This document shows positions 23,966 to 33,595 of a stretch of DNA of 64,000 nt, piece after piece. Positions within the stretch are counted from its first letter, which is position 1. Each line of letters starts with the position of its first letter. Origin of the DNA: Paracoccus sp. MC1862 (GTDB taxonomy: Bacteria > Pseudomonadota > Alphaproteobacteria > Rhodobacterales > Rhodobacteraceae); contig NZ_CP067227.1 of the NCBI RefSeq assembly GCF_016617715.1, forward strand, positions 1-64,000, in the 5' to 3' direction. The translations under genes were made by a program, and so were the position numbers. The notes beneath the pieces were generated by a model. The model did no database searches, was not told the origin of the DNA, and saw only the letters and a list, made by a program, of their open reading frames with translations.

Positions 23966-25846
23966 TCATTGTTGCAGGTGATCCAGCCGCGCCCTCAGGT
24001 CGATGACAAGGCCGCCCGGCTGCCAGTCGAAGCTGATCGCGCCGCCGAACTGGTCCGTGGCGGTGGCATGGGCAAGCTGGCTGCCGAAACCCTGGGTGTC
24101 CGGCGGCGTGATCCCCGCGCCGCCGACCTCTTCCTTCCAGACCAGGGCCAGTTCCTCCGCCGAGGCCGACCAGGTGACGGTGATGCGGCCCTCGGCCGTG
24201 GCCAGCGCGCCGTATTTGGCGGCATTGGTCGCAAGTTCATGGAAGATCAGCGCCATCCCCACGGAGGCGCTTTCCCCCAGGATGACCTCGGGGCCGTCGA
24301 AGGATATCCGGTCCCCGCCATCCGTGCCGAGATGCGGGCGGGCGATCTTTTCGATCAACTCGTGCAGCGGGGTGATCTGGCCCTTGCCCGTTTCGCCCCC
24401 GACGGCGGAACGGATGAGGTCATGGGCCTTGGCCAGCGCCCCCAGCCGGCCCCGCAGCGCCTCGGCCATCGCCGGGACCGACGCCGCGCCGCGCGCCGTC
24501 ATCGACACCATCCCCAGCGCGACCGCGAACAGGTTCTTCACCCGGTGGTCCATCTCGCGCAGAAGAAGCCGGCGCTTGGCCTCGGCCTCCTTGAGGTCGT
24601 GGATGTCGGTGCAGGTGCCGAACCAGCGGGTGATCCGCCCCTCGGCGTCGCGGATGCAGAGCGCCCGCCCCACCACCCAGCGATAGCGGCCCGAGCGGTG
24701 CCGCAGCCGGTATTCGATATGGTAAGGCTCGCCCGTCGCGACGCAGTGCATCCAGGCCGCTTGGGCGCGTTCCTGGTCCTCGGGGTGGAACATCTCCTTC
24801 CAGCCCGCGCCGTCGGTGGTCCCCGGCGCCGCGCCGGTGAAGTCATACCAGCGGTGGTTGAAGTAATCGTGGCTGCCGTCGGGCAGGGCCGACCAGATCA
24901 TCTGGTCGATGGAATTCACGATCGCCGCGTAGCGCGCCTCGCTTTCGCGCAGGGCGGCCTCGGCGCGGACGGCATGGGTCACGTCCGTGACCTGGACAAA
25001 GACGCCCTGCACCAGCCCGCCCGGACCGCCGAGGGGCTGGTAGACGAAATCGACGACGCGTTCCTGCGGCCCCTCGCCCGACAGCCCGCGGAAGGTGATC
25101 GGGACCGCGCGGCCGACATGGGGCTCGCCCGTCGCCAGAACGCGGTCCAGCAGGGTCAGGAAGCCCTGCGGCACCAGCTCGGGCAGCGCCTCGGCGACCG
25201 TCATCCCCTCGATGTCTGTCCGGCCAACCATTTCCTTGAAGGCCGGGTTGACGACCTCGATCACATGGTCGGGGCCGCGCAGGATGCCGGCGACGGTCGG
25301 GGCCTGGGCAAAGAGACGCCCGAGCCGGTCGATCTCGGCATGGGCGTCGCGGTGCGCCATGATGGCGGCGGTGGTTTCATGGCCCTGGTTGAAGACGCCC
25401 ACCACGGCGCCGTCCTCGTCCCGGATCGGCGTGAAGCTGTAGTTCCAGTAGGTTTCCCGCCGGACCCCATGCCGGACCATCGGCAGCATCTGGTCGAAGG
25501 TCGAAAAGCCCTCGCCCGTTTCCATCACCCGCGCAAGCTGCGGCCCCACCACGTCCCAGATGTCGGACCAGACCTCGGCCGCGGGCCGGCCCAGGGCGGC
25601 CGGGTGACGCTCGCCCGGGACCGGCGACCAGGCGTCGTTGTAAAGAAGGCGGAAATCGGGCCCCCAGTAGATCGCGGTCGGAAAGCTGGAATGCAGGCAG
25701 ATCGACAGCGCCAGCCGCAGCGTCTGCGGCCAGCCCGCGATGGGGCCGAGGGGCGTTCCCGCCCAGTCGAGCGCGCGGATGCGTTCGCCAAGCTCGCCGC
25801 CGCCCGAAAGGAAGCCGGAGTTCTGGATGCTGTTATCTTGTTTCAT
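23966..25846 (-). CDS. PAS-domain HWE-type sensor histidine kinase
   Basis: Soluble sensor kinase (626 aa) without membrane segments. Three PAS/PAC units are apparent: about 40-160 (AIYWGPDFRLLYNDAW then YSFTPIRDEDGAVVGVF), 170-290 (IEVVNPAFKEMVGRTD) and 305-425 (YFNHRWYDFTGAAPGT, then ending TRWFGTCTDIHDLKEAEA). The HWE kinase core follows: phospho-acceptor His in REMDHRVKNLFAVALGM (about 433), HELATNAAKYGAL, and the WKEE segment in LALVWKEEVGG. The second half of the first PAS resembles bacteriophytochrome-associated modules, so light or redox sensing is possible. No response regulator gene is adjacent. Confidence 0.9.
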   Translation of the reverse strand: MKQDNSIQNSGFLSGGGELGERIRALDWAGTPLGPIAGWPQTLRLALSICLHSSFPTAIYWGPDFRLLYNDAWSPVPGERHPAALGRPAAEVWSDIWDVVGPQLARVMETGEGFSTFDQMLPMVRHGVRRETYWNYSFTPIRDEDGAVVGVFNQGHETTAAIMAHRDAHAEIDRLGRLFAQAPTVAGILRGPDHVIEVVNPAFKEMVGRTDIEGMTVAEALPELVPQGFLTLLDRVLATGEPHVGRAVPITFRGLSGEGPQERVVDFVYQPLGGPGGLVQGVFVQVTDVTHAVRAEAALRESEARYAAIVNSIDQMIWSALPDGSHDYFNHRWYDFTGAAPGTTDGAGWKEMFHPEDQERAQAAWMHCVATGEPYHIEYRLRHRSGRYRWVVGRALCIRDAEGRITRWFGTCTDIHDLKEAEAKRRLLLREMDHRVKNLFAVALGMVSMTARGAASVPAMAEALRGRLGALAKAHDLIRSAVGGETGKGQITPLHELIEKIARPHLGTDGGDRISFDGPEVILGESASVGMALIFHELATNAAKYGALATAEGRITVTWSASAEELALVWKEEVGGAGITPPDTQGFGSQLAHATATDQFGGAISFDWQPGGLVIDLRARLDHLQQ

Positions 25847-26639
25847 CCGATCTGCTCTTTGTGGGACATGTCCTGCACGCCGTCCTGCGCGGGCGATACG
25901 AAGGCAGGGGAAGGGTGTTGATATCCGAAACCGGCTATGGGCGCCGAGACAGGCCGGTGCTCAGCCTCTGGTGAAAAGGACGCAGGACGCTCCTGGCCCG
26001 GACGATGTCCGGCCCGGCCTCCCGCAGGGTGATTTCTGAACCATTGAAAAGCCTTCGTTCCGACCGGGCAACCAAGCATACAAGCAGCACCAGCGCCAAG
26101 AGATTGTTTTCTCGATGTTTGGCGCGGCCTCCGTCCCGGCCCGCATAGTCGCAATCCCGTGACAGCGGAACCGATCAAATGTTACGCAACGCACCGTGAA
26201 AGGTGCTGCCGGAAAGAGCGGGTCGCACCCTGCCTGACGGGTTGCTGCCTTTGGCACCGGATCACCCCGTCCACGACATTGGCCCTGGCAGTTGCCCGAA
26301 CGCAATCACCGGATGCCTTGAACGGCAACCCCGATCTCATCGGCAATCCCTGTCCACACCGAATCTCCGGTAAGCGCCGGGACAACAAGGTGTTTCGCCG
26401 GCGTCAGGCAGCAGCGCCCGCCCCGGGACAAGCCTGCACGCCGCGCGACAAAGGCGGTGAGAGCGGCAGCGATGGCCATCTCATCCAGGTTCTTCAGCCC
26501 GGTTCCGCTGGCGATCGCCGGGCAGTCCGTCTCCCGCTTGTTGCATTCCTGCGGCACGCTCCTGCCCGGCGGAATTCTGCTATGGGGTTGGCAGGATATC
26601 GCCGATGCTTTCGGAATGAACTTCGGGAGGATGCGAACG
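25847..26639. other. Intergenic region of 790 bp
   Basis: Divergent promoter region between the sensor kinase and the SGNH hydrolase. It is slightly less GC-rich than the flanking genes. A minus-strand frame around 26306-26500 (NLDEMAIAAALTAFVARRAG) looks protein-like, but I cannot assign it to a family; it may be a decayed gene. Confidence 0.35.
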
Positions 26640-28211
26640 ATGACCAGGATCATGCCCTTCGGGGATTCCAACACCTACGGCATGTATGAAAATCTTTCCT
26701 CCCCCGGGGGTTATCGCGGCCCCCTGCAGGACATGCTGCGCGGCGGCAAGCTGGGTTTCGACCTGGTGGGGCTGGATCGCGACGGCCGCATCGGCGACGC
26801 CGACCACAATGGCTATCCGGGCAAGATGATCGACTGGTTCACCCGCCCGGTCAACGAGGCGATCCGCGACCGGGACGGAAGCTACAGCCACACCATCGAC
26901 TCGGGGTCAGGAACAGCCGTCCGGTTCCTCATCGAGCAGGCCGGCATGACCCCGGACGATGTTGTCCTGATCCACCTGGGCACCAACGACGTCCGGCTTG
27001 GCGACAGTGCCGGGACGATGCTGGCCGAGATGCGGGTCCTGCTGGACCAGATCGTGGGATCGGGGGCAAGCCCGATGGTCCAGTTGATGACGCTGGCGCC
27101 GGTCCGCGGCGACATCTGGGCGGCGGACGGCGATCCGGGCCGGACCAACAACGACACCATCCGCGCCTTCAACGAGGGGCTGGAACGCATGGTGGCCGAG
27201 GGATACGGGGCGCTCGGCGTGACCCTGGTGGACAGCGGCGTGACCACGGCCGGCCTGTCGCCGGACGGCGTCCACATGAATGCGGCGGGATACGCCAGCA
27301 TGGCCCGGGCATGGTTCGAAAGCCTGGTGGCGACGGGCCAGGTGGAGGCCCTGCCGGAACCTCCGCTGCCGCCGCCCCCGGCCAGTGGAAACCTGCTGGT
27401 GAACGGCTCGTTCGAGACGGCCGGCGTGGGGTCGGACCAGCATGGCGCGTTCCAGTCGCTGCAGGGCTGGACGGCGCTGACAGGGGGCCGGATCGAGGTC
27501 TGGAACAACCACAAGGGCGTCCGGGCCACGGAGGGCGTCAATTTCCTTGAACTCGACTTCGCGGGCGGGCGCGATGGCTTCTTTCAGGACATCGAGGCCA
27601 CCGCGGGCCGGTCCTACAGCCTCGGCTTCGACCTGCGGGCGCGGCCCGACCGGGCTGTCTGGACCCAGGACGTCGAGGTGGTCTGGAACGACAGGGTGGT
27701 GGCGGTCGCCAAGCCCGGCAAGGACTGGGGCAGCTTCACCGCCACCGTGACGGGCCAGTCCGGGACCGACCGGCTGACCATCCGCGAGGTTGCCTCGCAG
27801 GCCGGCGATGGCCATGGCGCGCTTTTGGACAACTTCCGGCTGGTGGCCAACGGCGCGGCCGCAGCCCCGCCCGAGGGGCCAAGGGGCGAGGATACCCTTG
27901 TCGTCAAGGTCAGCGGCGACAGCTTCAAGGGCGATCCGGCATTCGCACTCAGCGTGAACGGCAGGGTGGTTTCCGCCTCGACAACGGTCACGGCCGACCG
28001 GGCTGCAGGCGAGTGGGACAGCTTCGTCTTCCGCGGCGACTTCGGCCTCGACGGCTCGGACCGGGTGGCGATCACCTTCCTCAACGACCGCTACGAGGGT
28101 TCGGCGGACCGCGACCGCAACCTTTACGTGGACGAGGTGGTGCTGAACGGCGAGGTGAACGGAAGGGACGAAAGCTTCCATCAGACCCGCACGGATTATT
28201 GGGACTTCTGA
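26640..28211 (+). CDS. SGNH/GDSL hydrolase with carbohydrate-binding modules
   Basis: Esterase-type SGNH hydrolase (523 aa). Block I is IMPFGDSNTYG (Ser10), block III GTNDV (about 113) and block V DGVHMNAAGY (about 209-218). A Pro-rich linker (PEPPLPPPPASGN, about 240) leads to a beta-rich domain (LLVNGSFETAG to ALLDNFRLV) like the DUF642/galactose-binding folds, then a C-terminal CBM60/CBM36-like domain (VSGDSFKGDPAFALSVNG to NLYVDEVVLNGE). ATG 26640 is chosen because CGGGAGG lies 9 bp upstream. No Sec signal peptide is visible at this start, which is odd for a polysaccharide esterase. Likely a deacetylase acting on a plant or algal polysaccharide. Confidence 0.85.
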   Translation: MTRIMPFGDSNTYGMYENLSSPGGYRGPLQDMLRGGKLGFDLVGLDRDGRIGDADHNGYPGKMIDWFTRPVNEAIRDRDGSYSHTIDSGSGTAVRFLIEQAGMTPDDVVLIHLGTNDVRLGDSAGTMLAEMRVLLDQIVGSGASPMVQLMTLAPVRGDIWAADGDPGRTNNDTIRAFNEGLERMVAEGYGALGVTLVDSGVTTAGLSPDGVHMNAAGYASMARAWFESLVATGQVEALPEPPLPPPPASGNLLVNGSFETAGVGSDQHGAFQSLQGWTALTGGRIEVWNNHKGVRATEGVNFLELDFAGGRDGFFQDIEATAGRSYSLGFDLRARPDRAVWTQDVEVVWNDRVVAVAKPGKDWGSFTATVTGQSGTDRLTIREVASQAGDGHGALLDNFRLVANGAAAAPPEGPRGEDTLVVKVSGDSFKGDPAFALSVNGRVVSASTTVTADRAAGEWDSFVFRGDFGLDGSDRVAITFLNDRYEGSADRDRNLYVDEVVLNGEVNGRDESFHQTRTDYWDF

Positions 28212-28229
28212 GCGGGCCTGACGCAGCCG

Positions 28230-28682
28230 TCCGATCCGGCGGCGCGGACGCCCCCTGGACACAGCGGAGCCATCCGGCGCAGCGGTCCCATACAGGCACA
28301 TGGGGCCGGACTGCAGGGGCGCATAAACGACAGCTCTCCTCTTGCGGTCGCGGCTGATGGCGGTCTGGTGGCGCAAGCCCAAGGGCAAGGTGCTGATCCA
28401 GCCGCGCATATCTCGACCTCTCCGGCGTCGTTCAGGTCGCTGCCATGGCCGGGGTTGAAGGTGGGGTCGTCCTCCAGCACCCGGATCGCGGCCTCGACCG
28501 CCTCCGTCGCCTTCCGGCACGGCCTGCCCGGCGGCAAGCGCCCGCAGGCAGCCCGAGCGGTTGGCCTCCGCCTTCTCCGGCTCGATCTCTCCGGCGCCGC
28601 CATGCACGATGATCGCCCATATCGGACTGCTCCTGATTGCTTCGACCTCTTCTGCGGAATGTCCGGTTCCGGTGGATCGCAT
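28230..28682 (-). pseudogene. iaaA: Isoaspartyl peptidase remnant (cyanophycin degradation)
   Basis: Degraded N-terminal part of an Ntn-type isoaspartyl dipeptidase/L-asparaginase. One frame encodes WAIIVHGGAGEIEP and CLRALAAGQAV; another continues ATEAVEAAIRVLEDDPTFNP and GHGSDLNDAGEVEICAA. A frameshift falls near 28520, and the sequence loses similarity soon after. The catalytic Thr region is absent. It lies directly downstream of the cphA remnant on the same strand, the usual pairing for cyanophycin metabolism. Confidence 0.7.
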
Positions 28683-28688
28683 GGGCCT

Positions 28689-29627
28689 TCAGTCCTCGCC
28701 AGCCGCCGGGTCCTCGTCGGACACGCGGTGCGTCCGCTCGGGCGGAAAGCCCGCCCCGGCCGCGTCCCGGGCCAGCATGTTCCCGTCCCGGCGGTCGCCG
28801 GGAATGTTGATCATGCCGATGGAACGCGGATGGCGGGGCGTGAGCCCGGTCACGACCTTGCCGAGCGCCGCCAGCCCGGCCGGGTTGTGCGCGTGATCGA
28901 GGATCACGCGGAAGCCGTGGCTGTCGTGGATGTTCAACCGGCCCGGGCACTGCTCGAACGAGGTGGTGAAGGTAAAGAGCGCCCGCGCCACCGCCCCGGG
29001 TTCCACCCCATGGGCAATGGCCATGGCCGCCGCCATGGCGTTCTGGACGTTGAACCCGGCCATCCTGTCCATGGTGGCCGGGATGTCGGCCGTCCACCTC
29101 AGCCGCCGGCTTTCGCCGTGGCGGCGCAGGACCGGCACGGCGCCATCGCGCACCACCGCCATGCCGCCCCTGCCACATGCTCGCGCGGGAAGGCGGGCAT
29201 GTCCTTGCCGCCCTTCAGCGAGAATAACACGATCCGATCCCCGGCATGACGGCGCATGGCGGCGGTCAGCGGATCGTCGGGGTTCAGGATGCCCGCGCCA
29301 TTGCGGTGGACGGATTCGGTGACGATGGACTTGAGGCGGGCGAGGTCCTCGATGCTGTCGATGCCCTTCAGGCCGATGTGGTCCTCCTGCACATTCAGGA
29401 CCGCGGCCATGCCGCACCAGTCGAAGCCGAGGCCCTCGTGCAGCATGCCCCCGCCACATGGCCGAGCCAGGCGCCGTCCCGAAGCCGGCGCAGGAAGCCG
29501 CCCGGCGCGCCGAAGCAGCAGCCCGGTCCTGCAGCCCCGGCCGTTCCTGCATCAGCCGGTCGGCGAAGCCCTCCAGCCGGTTCGTGGGCCAGTCTTCCCG
29601 TGCCCTCGGGTCAAGTTCGCTCCGCAC
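28689..29627 (-). pseudogene. cphA: Cyanophycin synthetase remnant with internal deletion
   Basis: The 5' part matches the CphA N-terminus (SELDPRAREDWPTNRLEGFA, ERPGLQD, then in another frame FGAPGGFLRRLRDGAWLGHV). It jumps directly to the C-terminal Mur-ligase-like part (GFDWCGMAAVLNVQEDHIGL; in other frames NVQNAMAAAMAIAHGVEPGA and HGFRVILDHAHNPAGLAALG). The central ATP-grasp domain of several hundred residues is missing and at least two frameshifts are present. CphA polymerises Asp and Arg; this copy cannot work. Confidence 0.75.
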
Positions 29628-30060
29628 GAATCGTCATCGGTCGGGCAGAATCAGAACTCATCTTTCGTTTCTTCCTGTCGCGAGCGGTTGCCGGCAACTG
29701 GCTTGAAGGCCCGCGCTGCCCCGGTCTGGCAGGGAAGCCCGCTTCCCGGATCACGGTTCCTGACCGGCGCCCGGGGGGACAATAAACTTCACAGGCCACT
29801 GATTTTTTCAAAGTGAGACAAAGGGCACGACGATGCAGCGGCGTCTGAAGCGCGCGATCACCGGCTCTGCCTCTCCGGCGGCAACGCCCTCGGTTCGTTC
29901 CATCAGGATGCGGCCGAGATGCTGGTGAAGAAGGGACTTTCCCCCGCCCGCATCGCCGTTGCCGCGATCACTGCCGCGCGGTCGCGCCTGCGGGCAGCGG
30001 GCGCCATGCACCGGCAGGCAGTGGACCGGCCCGGTGAACCGGTCTCGCATCTTCATGCCG
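29628..30060. other. Gap of 430 bp with gene debris only
   Basis: Between the cphA remnant and the LysR gene. Apart from the patatin-like fragment at 29866-29998 nothing coding is recognised. Confidence 0.4.
29866..29998 (+). pseudogene. Patatin-like phospholipase N-terminal fragment
   Basis: A short plus-strand stretch reads LCLSGGNALGSFHQ followed by AAEMLVKKGLSPARIAVAAI, which aligns by eye with the glycine-rich oxyanion start of patatin-like proteins (SGGNALGAxxxGxYExL). The Gx(S)xG nucleophile region that should follow is lost. Assignment is tentative. Confidence 0.3.
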
Positions 30061-30954
30061 TCACGACGCCGCGGGCGGGACAATGCCGGGGCGGGTTTCC
30101 AGCCATTGCGCGAACAGCGCAAGGGTGCCCTGCGGCGGGCGGTCCGGGTGGATCAGGGCATAGGGCGAGGGGCCGACAAGGGACATCGGGCTGACCTGCG
30201 CCAGCGTCCCGCGTTCCAGGTCGGGCTGGGCGAAGATGTCGGGCAGCAGCGCCGCGCCAAGGCCCGCGCGGGCCGCCGCGATCACCATCTCGAAATGGGC
30301 GAAACGCGGGCCGCGGACGGCCTCGGCCTTCAGCCCCGCCGCCGCCATCCAGTCCAGCCACAGATGCGGCCGCGTCGCCTGCTGGATCAGGGGCACGCCC
30401 GACAGGTCCGCGGGAACCCGCAGGCCGGGGGCCGCCACGACGATCAGGGTTTCGGGCAGGATCGGCACCGCCCGCGTTCCCGGCCGCGCCAGTTCCGCCC
30501 GCTGGATGGCGGCGTCAAAGGGGCTGTCCTCGAAATCGACCGGCCCCAGCGCCGAGGTCAGGTCCAGCGAGATGCCGGGGTGGCGCGCGGCAAAGCCGCC
30601 GAGGCGCGGGATCAGCCAGGTCGCGGCAAAGGTCGGCAACACCGCCAGCCGCAGGACCTGCCGGTTTCCGCCGAAGGCCATGACCATCTGCGCCGTCCGG
30701 TCGAGGTCGTTCAGGATGCCTTCCGCGTCGCGCAGCATCGCCCTTCCTGCGTCCGACAGCACCATCCGCTGGCGGATGCGTTGAAACAGGGCCACGCCCA
30801 GCCGGTCCTCGAGCCCGCGGATGGACCGGCTGACCGCACTTTGCGTCAGGTTCAGGGCATCCGCCGCCCGCGAGACCGTCCCCAGCCGGGCGCAAAGCAC
30901 GAAGGCGCGCAGCTCGGGGATACTGGGAGTATACTGGTAGCGCGTCCCGATCAT
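30061..30954 (-). CDS. LysR-family regulator
   Basis: LysR-type transcription factor (297 aa). The winged helix is [20 protein letters not shown] then [22 protein letters not shown], followed by a substrate-binding domain beginning [20 protein letters not shown]. It is divergent from the glutaryl-CoA dehydrogenase gene (88 bp between starts), so it probably controls that operon with glutarate or glutaryl-CoA as effector. The topology resembles GcvA/PcaQ-like members; effector identity is inferred from the neighbour. Confidence 0.9.
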   Translation of the reverse strand: MIGTRYQYTPSIPELRAFVLCARLGTVSRAADALNLTQSAVSRSIRGLEDRLGVALFQRIRQRMVLSDAGRAMLRDAEGILNDLDRTAQMVMAFGGNRQVLRLAVLPTFAATWLIPRLGGFAARHPGISLDLTSALGPVDFEDSPFDAAIQRAELARPGTRAVPILPETLIVVAAPGLRVPADLSGVPLIQQATRPHLWLDWMAAAGLKAEAVRGPRFAHFEMVIAAARAGLGAALLPDIFAQPDLERGTLAQVSPMSLVGPSPYALIHPDRPPQGTLALFAQWLETRPGIVPPAAS

Positions 30955-31042
30955 GATTGAAACTCATGGGTTGAGAAGTAATCATCGCTACAGACTGTCG
31001 CCGCGCCATGCTAGTCATGCCGCCAATGAATGGAGGTATCAC

Positions 31043-32254
31043 ATGCCCGCGCTTTCCCCGAAGGACGCCCCCGACCTTGGCCGCTTTGACTGGGAAGACC
31101 CCTTCCGGCTGGAGGGTCAGTTGTCCGAGGACGAGCGGATGATGCGCGACAGCGCCCGCGCCTATGCGCAGGGCAAGCTGGCCCCCCGCGTGATCGCCGC
31201 CTACCGCGAGGAGGCAACCGATCCCGCCATCTTCCGCGAGATGGGCGAGATGGGCCTTCTGGGCGTGACGGTGCCCGAGGAATACGGCGGGCTGGGGGCC
31301 TCCTATGTCAGCTACGGGCTGGTCGCGCGCGAGGTCGAGCGGGTGGATTCGGGCTATCGGTCGATGATGTCGGTGCAGTCCAGCCTCGTGATGTATCCGA
31401 TCTACGCCTATGGGTCCGAGGAGCAGCGGCGGAAATACCTGCCGAAGCTGGCCTCGGGCGAGTTCATCGGCTGCTTCGGCCTGACCGAGCCGGACGCGGG
31501 GTCGGACCCCGGCGGCATGAAGACCACCGCGAAGAAGACCGATGCGGGCTATGTGCTGAACGGCGCCAAGACCTGGATCTCGAACTCGCCCATCGCCGAT
31601 GTCTTCGTGGTCTGGGCCAAGTCCGAGGCCCACGGCGGCAAGATCCGCGGCTTCGTGCTGGACAAGGGCACCAAGGGGCTTTCCGCGCCGAAGATCGAGG
31701 GCAAGCTGTCCCTGCGCGCCTCGATCACCGGCGAGATCGTCATGGACGGGGTCGAGGTCGGCGAGGACGCGCTGCTGCCCAACATCGAGGGGCTGAAGGG
31801 TCCCTTCGGCTGCCTCAACCGCGCCCGCTACGGCATCAGCTGGGGCGTCATGGGCGCGGCCGAGTTCTGCTTCCACGCCGCCCGCCAATACGGTCTGGAC
31901 CGCAAGCAGTTCAACCGGCCCTTGGCCAACACGCAGATCTACCAGCTCAAGCTGGCGAACATGATGACCGAGATCGCCTTGGGCCTGCAGGCGAGCCTTC
32001 AGGTGGGCCGGCTGCTGGATGCGGCCGAGGCCGCGCCCGAGATGATTTCCATCGTCAAGCGCAACAACTGCGGCAAGGCGCTGGAGATCGCGCGCATCGC
32101 CCGCGACATGCACGGCGGCAACGGCATCTCGGAAGAATACCAGGTCATGCGCCATTCCCAGAACCTGGAAACGGTGAACACCTACGAGGGGACGCATGAC
32201 GTCCACGCCCTGATCCTGGGCCGCGCCATCACCGGGCTGCAGGCCTTCGCGTGA
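31043..32254 (+). CDS. gcdH: Glutaryl-CoA dehydrogenase
   Basis: FAD enzyme (403 aa) that oxidises and decarboxylates glutaryl-CoA to crotonyl-CoA in lysine, tryptophan and some aromatic catabolism. GcdH-specific sequences are [78 protein letters not shown] with the substrate-binding Arg, and the C-terminal [20 protein letters not shown] carrying the catalytic Glu. TGGAGG precedes ATG 31043. Its stop overlaps the CoA-transferase start (GTGA), indicating coupled expression. Confidence 0.95.
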   Translation: MPALSPKDAPDLGRFDWEDPFRLEGQLSEDERMMRDSARAYAQGKLAPRVIAAYREEATDPAIFREMGEMGLLGVTVPEEYGGLGASYVSYGLVAREVERVDSGYRSMMSVQSSLVMYPIYAYGSEEQRRKYLPKLASGEFIGCFGLTEPDAGSDPGGMKTTAKKTDAGYVLNGAKTWISNSPIADVFVVWAKSEAHGGKIRGFVLDKGTKGLSAPKIEGKLSLRASITGEIVMDGVEVGEDALLPNIEGLKGPFGCLNRARYGISWGVMGAAEFCFHAARQYGLDRKQFNRPLANTQIYQLKLANMMTEIALGLQASLQVGRLLDAAEAAPEMISIVKRNNCGKALEIARIARDMHGGNGISEEYQVMRHSQNLETVNTYEGTHDVHALILGRAITGLQAFA

Positions 32255-33381
32255 GCGCGCCGCTTGCCGGGCTGCGCGTCATCGAACTGGCGCGCATCCT
32301 TGCCGGGCCATGGATCGGCCAGACCCTGGCCGATCTGGGCGCCGAGGTCATCAAGGTCGAGGCCCCCGAGGGCGACGATACCCGGCGCTGGGGGCCGCCG
32401 TTCCTTGACCGGCCGCGCCCGGAGGGGGGAACGGAGCGGGTCGCGGCCTATTTCCACGCGGCCAATCGGGGCAAGAGCTCGATCACCTGCGATTTCGGGG
32501 ACGCGGAGGACCTGAAGCGGCTGAAGGACCTAATCGCCACGGCCGATGTGGTGGTCGAGAACTTCAAGGTCGGCGGGCTGAAACGTTTCGGCCTCGACTA
32601 CGAGAGCCTTGCCGCCGCGAACCCGCGCCTTGTCTATGCCTCGGTCACGGGCTTCGGGCAGGACGGGCCGCGGGCGAGCCAGCCGGGCTATGACTTCCTG
32701 ATCCAAGGGATGTGCGGGATCATGGACCTGACCGGCGAACCGGATGGCGAGCCGCAGAAGGTCGGCGTCGCCTGGATCGACATCTTCACCGGCCTTTACG
32801 GCGTCATCGGCATCCAGGCCGCGCTGGCGGAACGCGAACGCTCGGGCAAGGGCCAGCGGGTGGACTTGTCTTTGCTGGACACCGGCGTCGCAGTGCTTGC
32901 CAATCAGGCGATGAACCAGATGATCGGCGGCGTGACCCCGCGCCGTCTGGGGAACGCGCATCCCAATATCGTGCCCTACCAGGCGTTCCCGGCCTCCGAC
33001 GGCCATGTCATCATCGCCTGCGGCAACGACCGGCAGTTTGCGGGCCTCTGCGCCGCGCTGGGGCTGGAGGGGCTGGCCGAGAACCCCGACTACGCCACCA
33101 ACCCCGCCCGCGTGGCGAACCGCGAGGCGCTTACCCCGCTGATCGCCGGTGCCACCGCCCGGCTGCCTCGCGCCGACATCATTGCCGCGATGGAGGAGGC
33201 GGGGGTGCCCGCCGGTCCCATCAACTCGGTCGCCGATGCCTTGGCGGAACCGCAGATCGCGGCGCGGGGCCTGAAGATCGCCCCCGAGGGCATCCCCGGC
33301 CTGCGCACCCCCATCGCATTTTCCCGCAGCGAACTGGTGCTGGAAAAGGCCGCGCCGATGCTTTCCACGCGCGGGGCGTGA
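32251..33381 (+). CDS. Class III (CaiB/BaiF) CoA-transferase, glutarate-type
   Basis: Family III CoA-transferase (376 aa). [54 protein letters not shown] and [19 protein letters not shown] (near the catalytic Asp) are diagnostic. Coupled translation with gcdH matches the succinyl-CoA:glutarate CoA-transferase (SUGCT) arrangement, so it should activate glutarate for the dehydrogenase. Start is the GTG at 32251. Confidence 0.9.
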   Translation: MSAPLAGLRVIELARILAGPWIGQTLADLGAEVIKVEAPEGDDTRRWGPPFLDRPRPEGGTERVAAYFHAANRGKSSITCDFGDAEDLKRLKDLIATADVVVENFKVGGLKRFGLDYESLAAANPRLVYASVTGFGQDGPRASQPGYDFLIQGMCGIMDLTGEPDGEPQKVGVAWIDIFTGLYGVIGIQAALAERERSGKGQRVDLSLLDTGVAVLANQAMNQMIGGVTPRRLGNAHPNIVPYQAFPASDGHVIIACGNDRQFAGLCAALGLEGLAENPDYATNPARVANREALTPLIAGATARLPRADIIAAMEEAGVPAGPINSVADALAEPQIAARGLKIAPEGIPGLRTPIAFSRSELVLEKAAPMLSTRGA

Positions 33382-33595
33382 AGGGGAATAAATGCAGCCT
33401 CGAAGGCCCGGCAGATGAGGAAAGCGTGGATACCGGCGGAAGCCTGACCACCCTTGCCGGGATCAAAGATTCAGCGCGTCCCTGGGGGAAATGAGACAAG
33501 AGCAAGCGGGCGTCGCCCAGTGGCGCAATGCCGCCGCGCCCGCTAACAACCCGACAGTGGGCCTGCCACCCCGACGGCAGGCAAGAGGAGGAAAC

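Noticed and set aside
26306..26674. Minus-strand ORF upstream of the SGNH gene
   Set aside because: Partly protein-like, but no recognisable family, and it overlaps the supported ribosome site and promoter region of the hydrolase.
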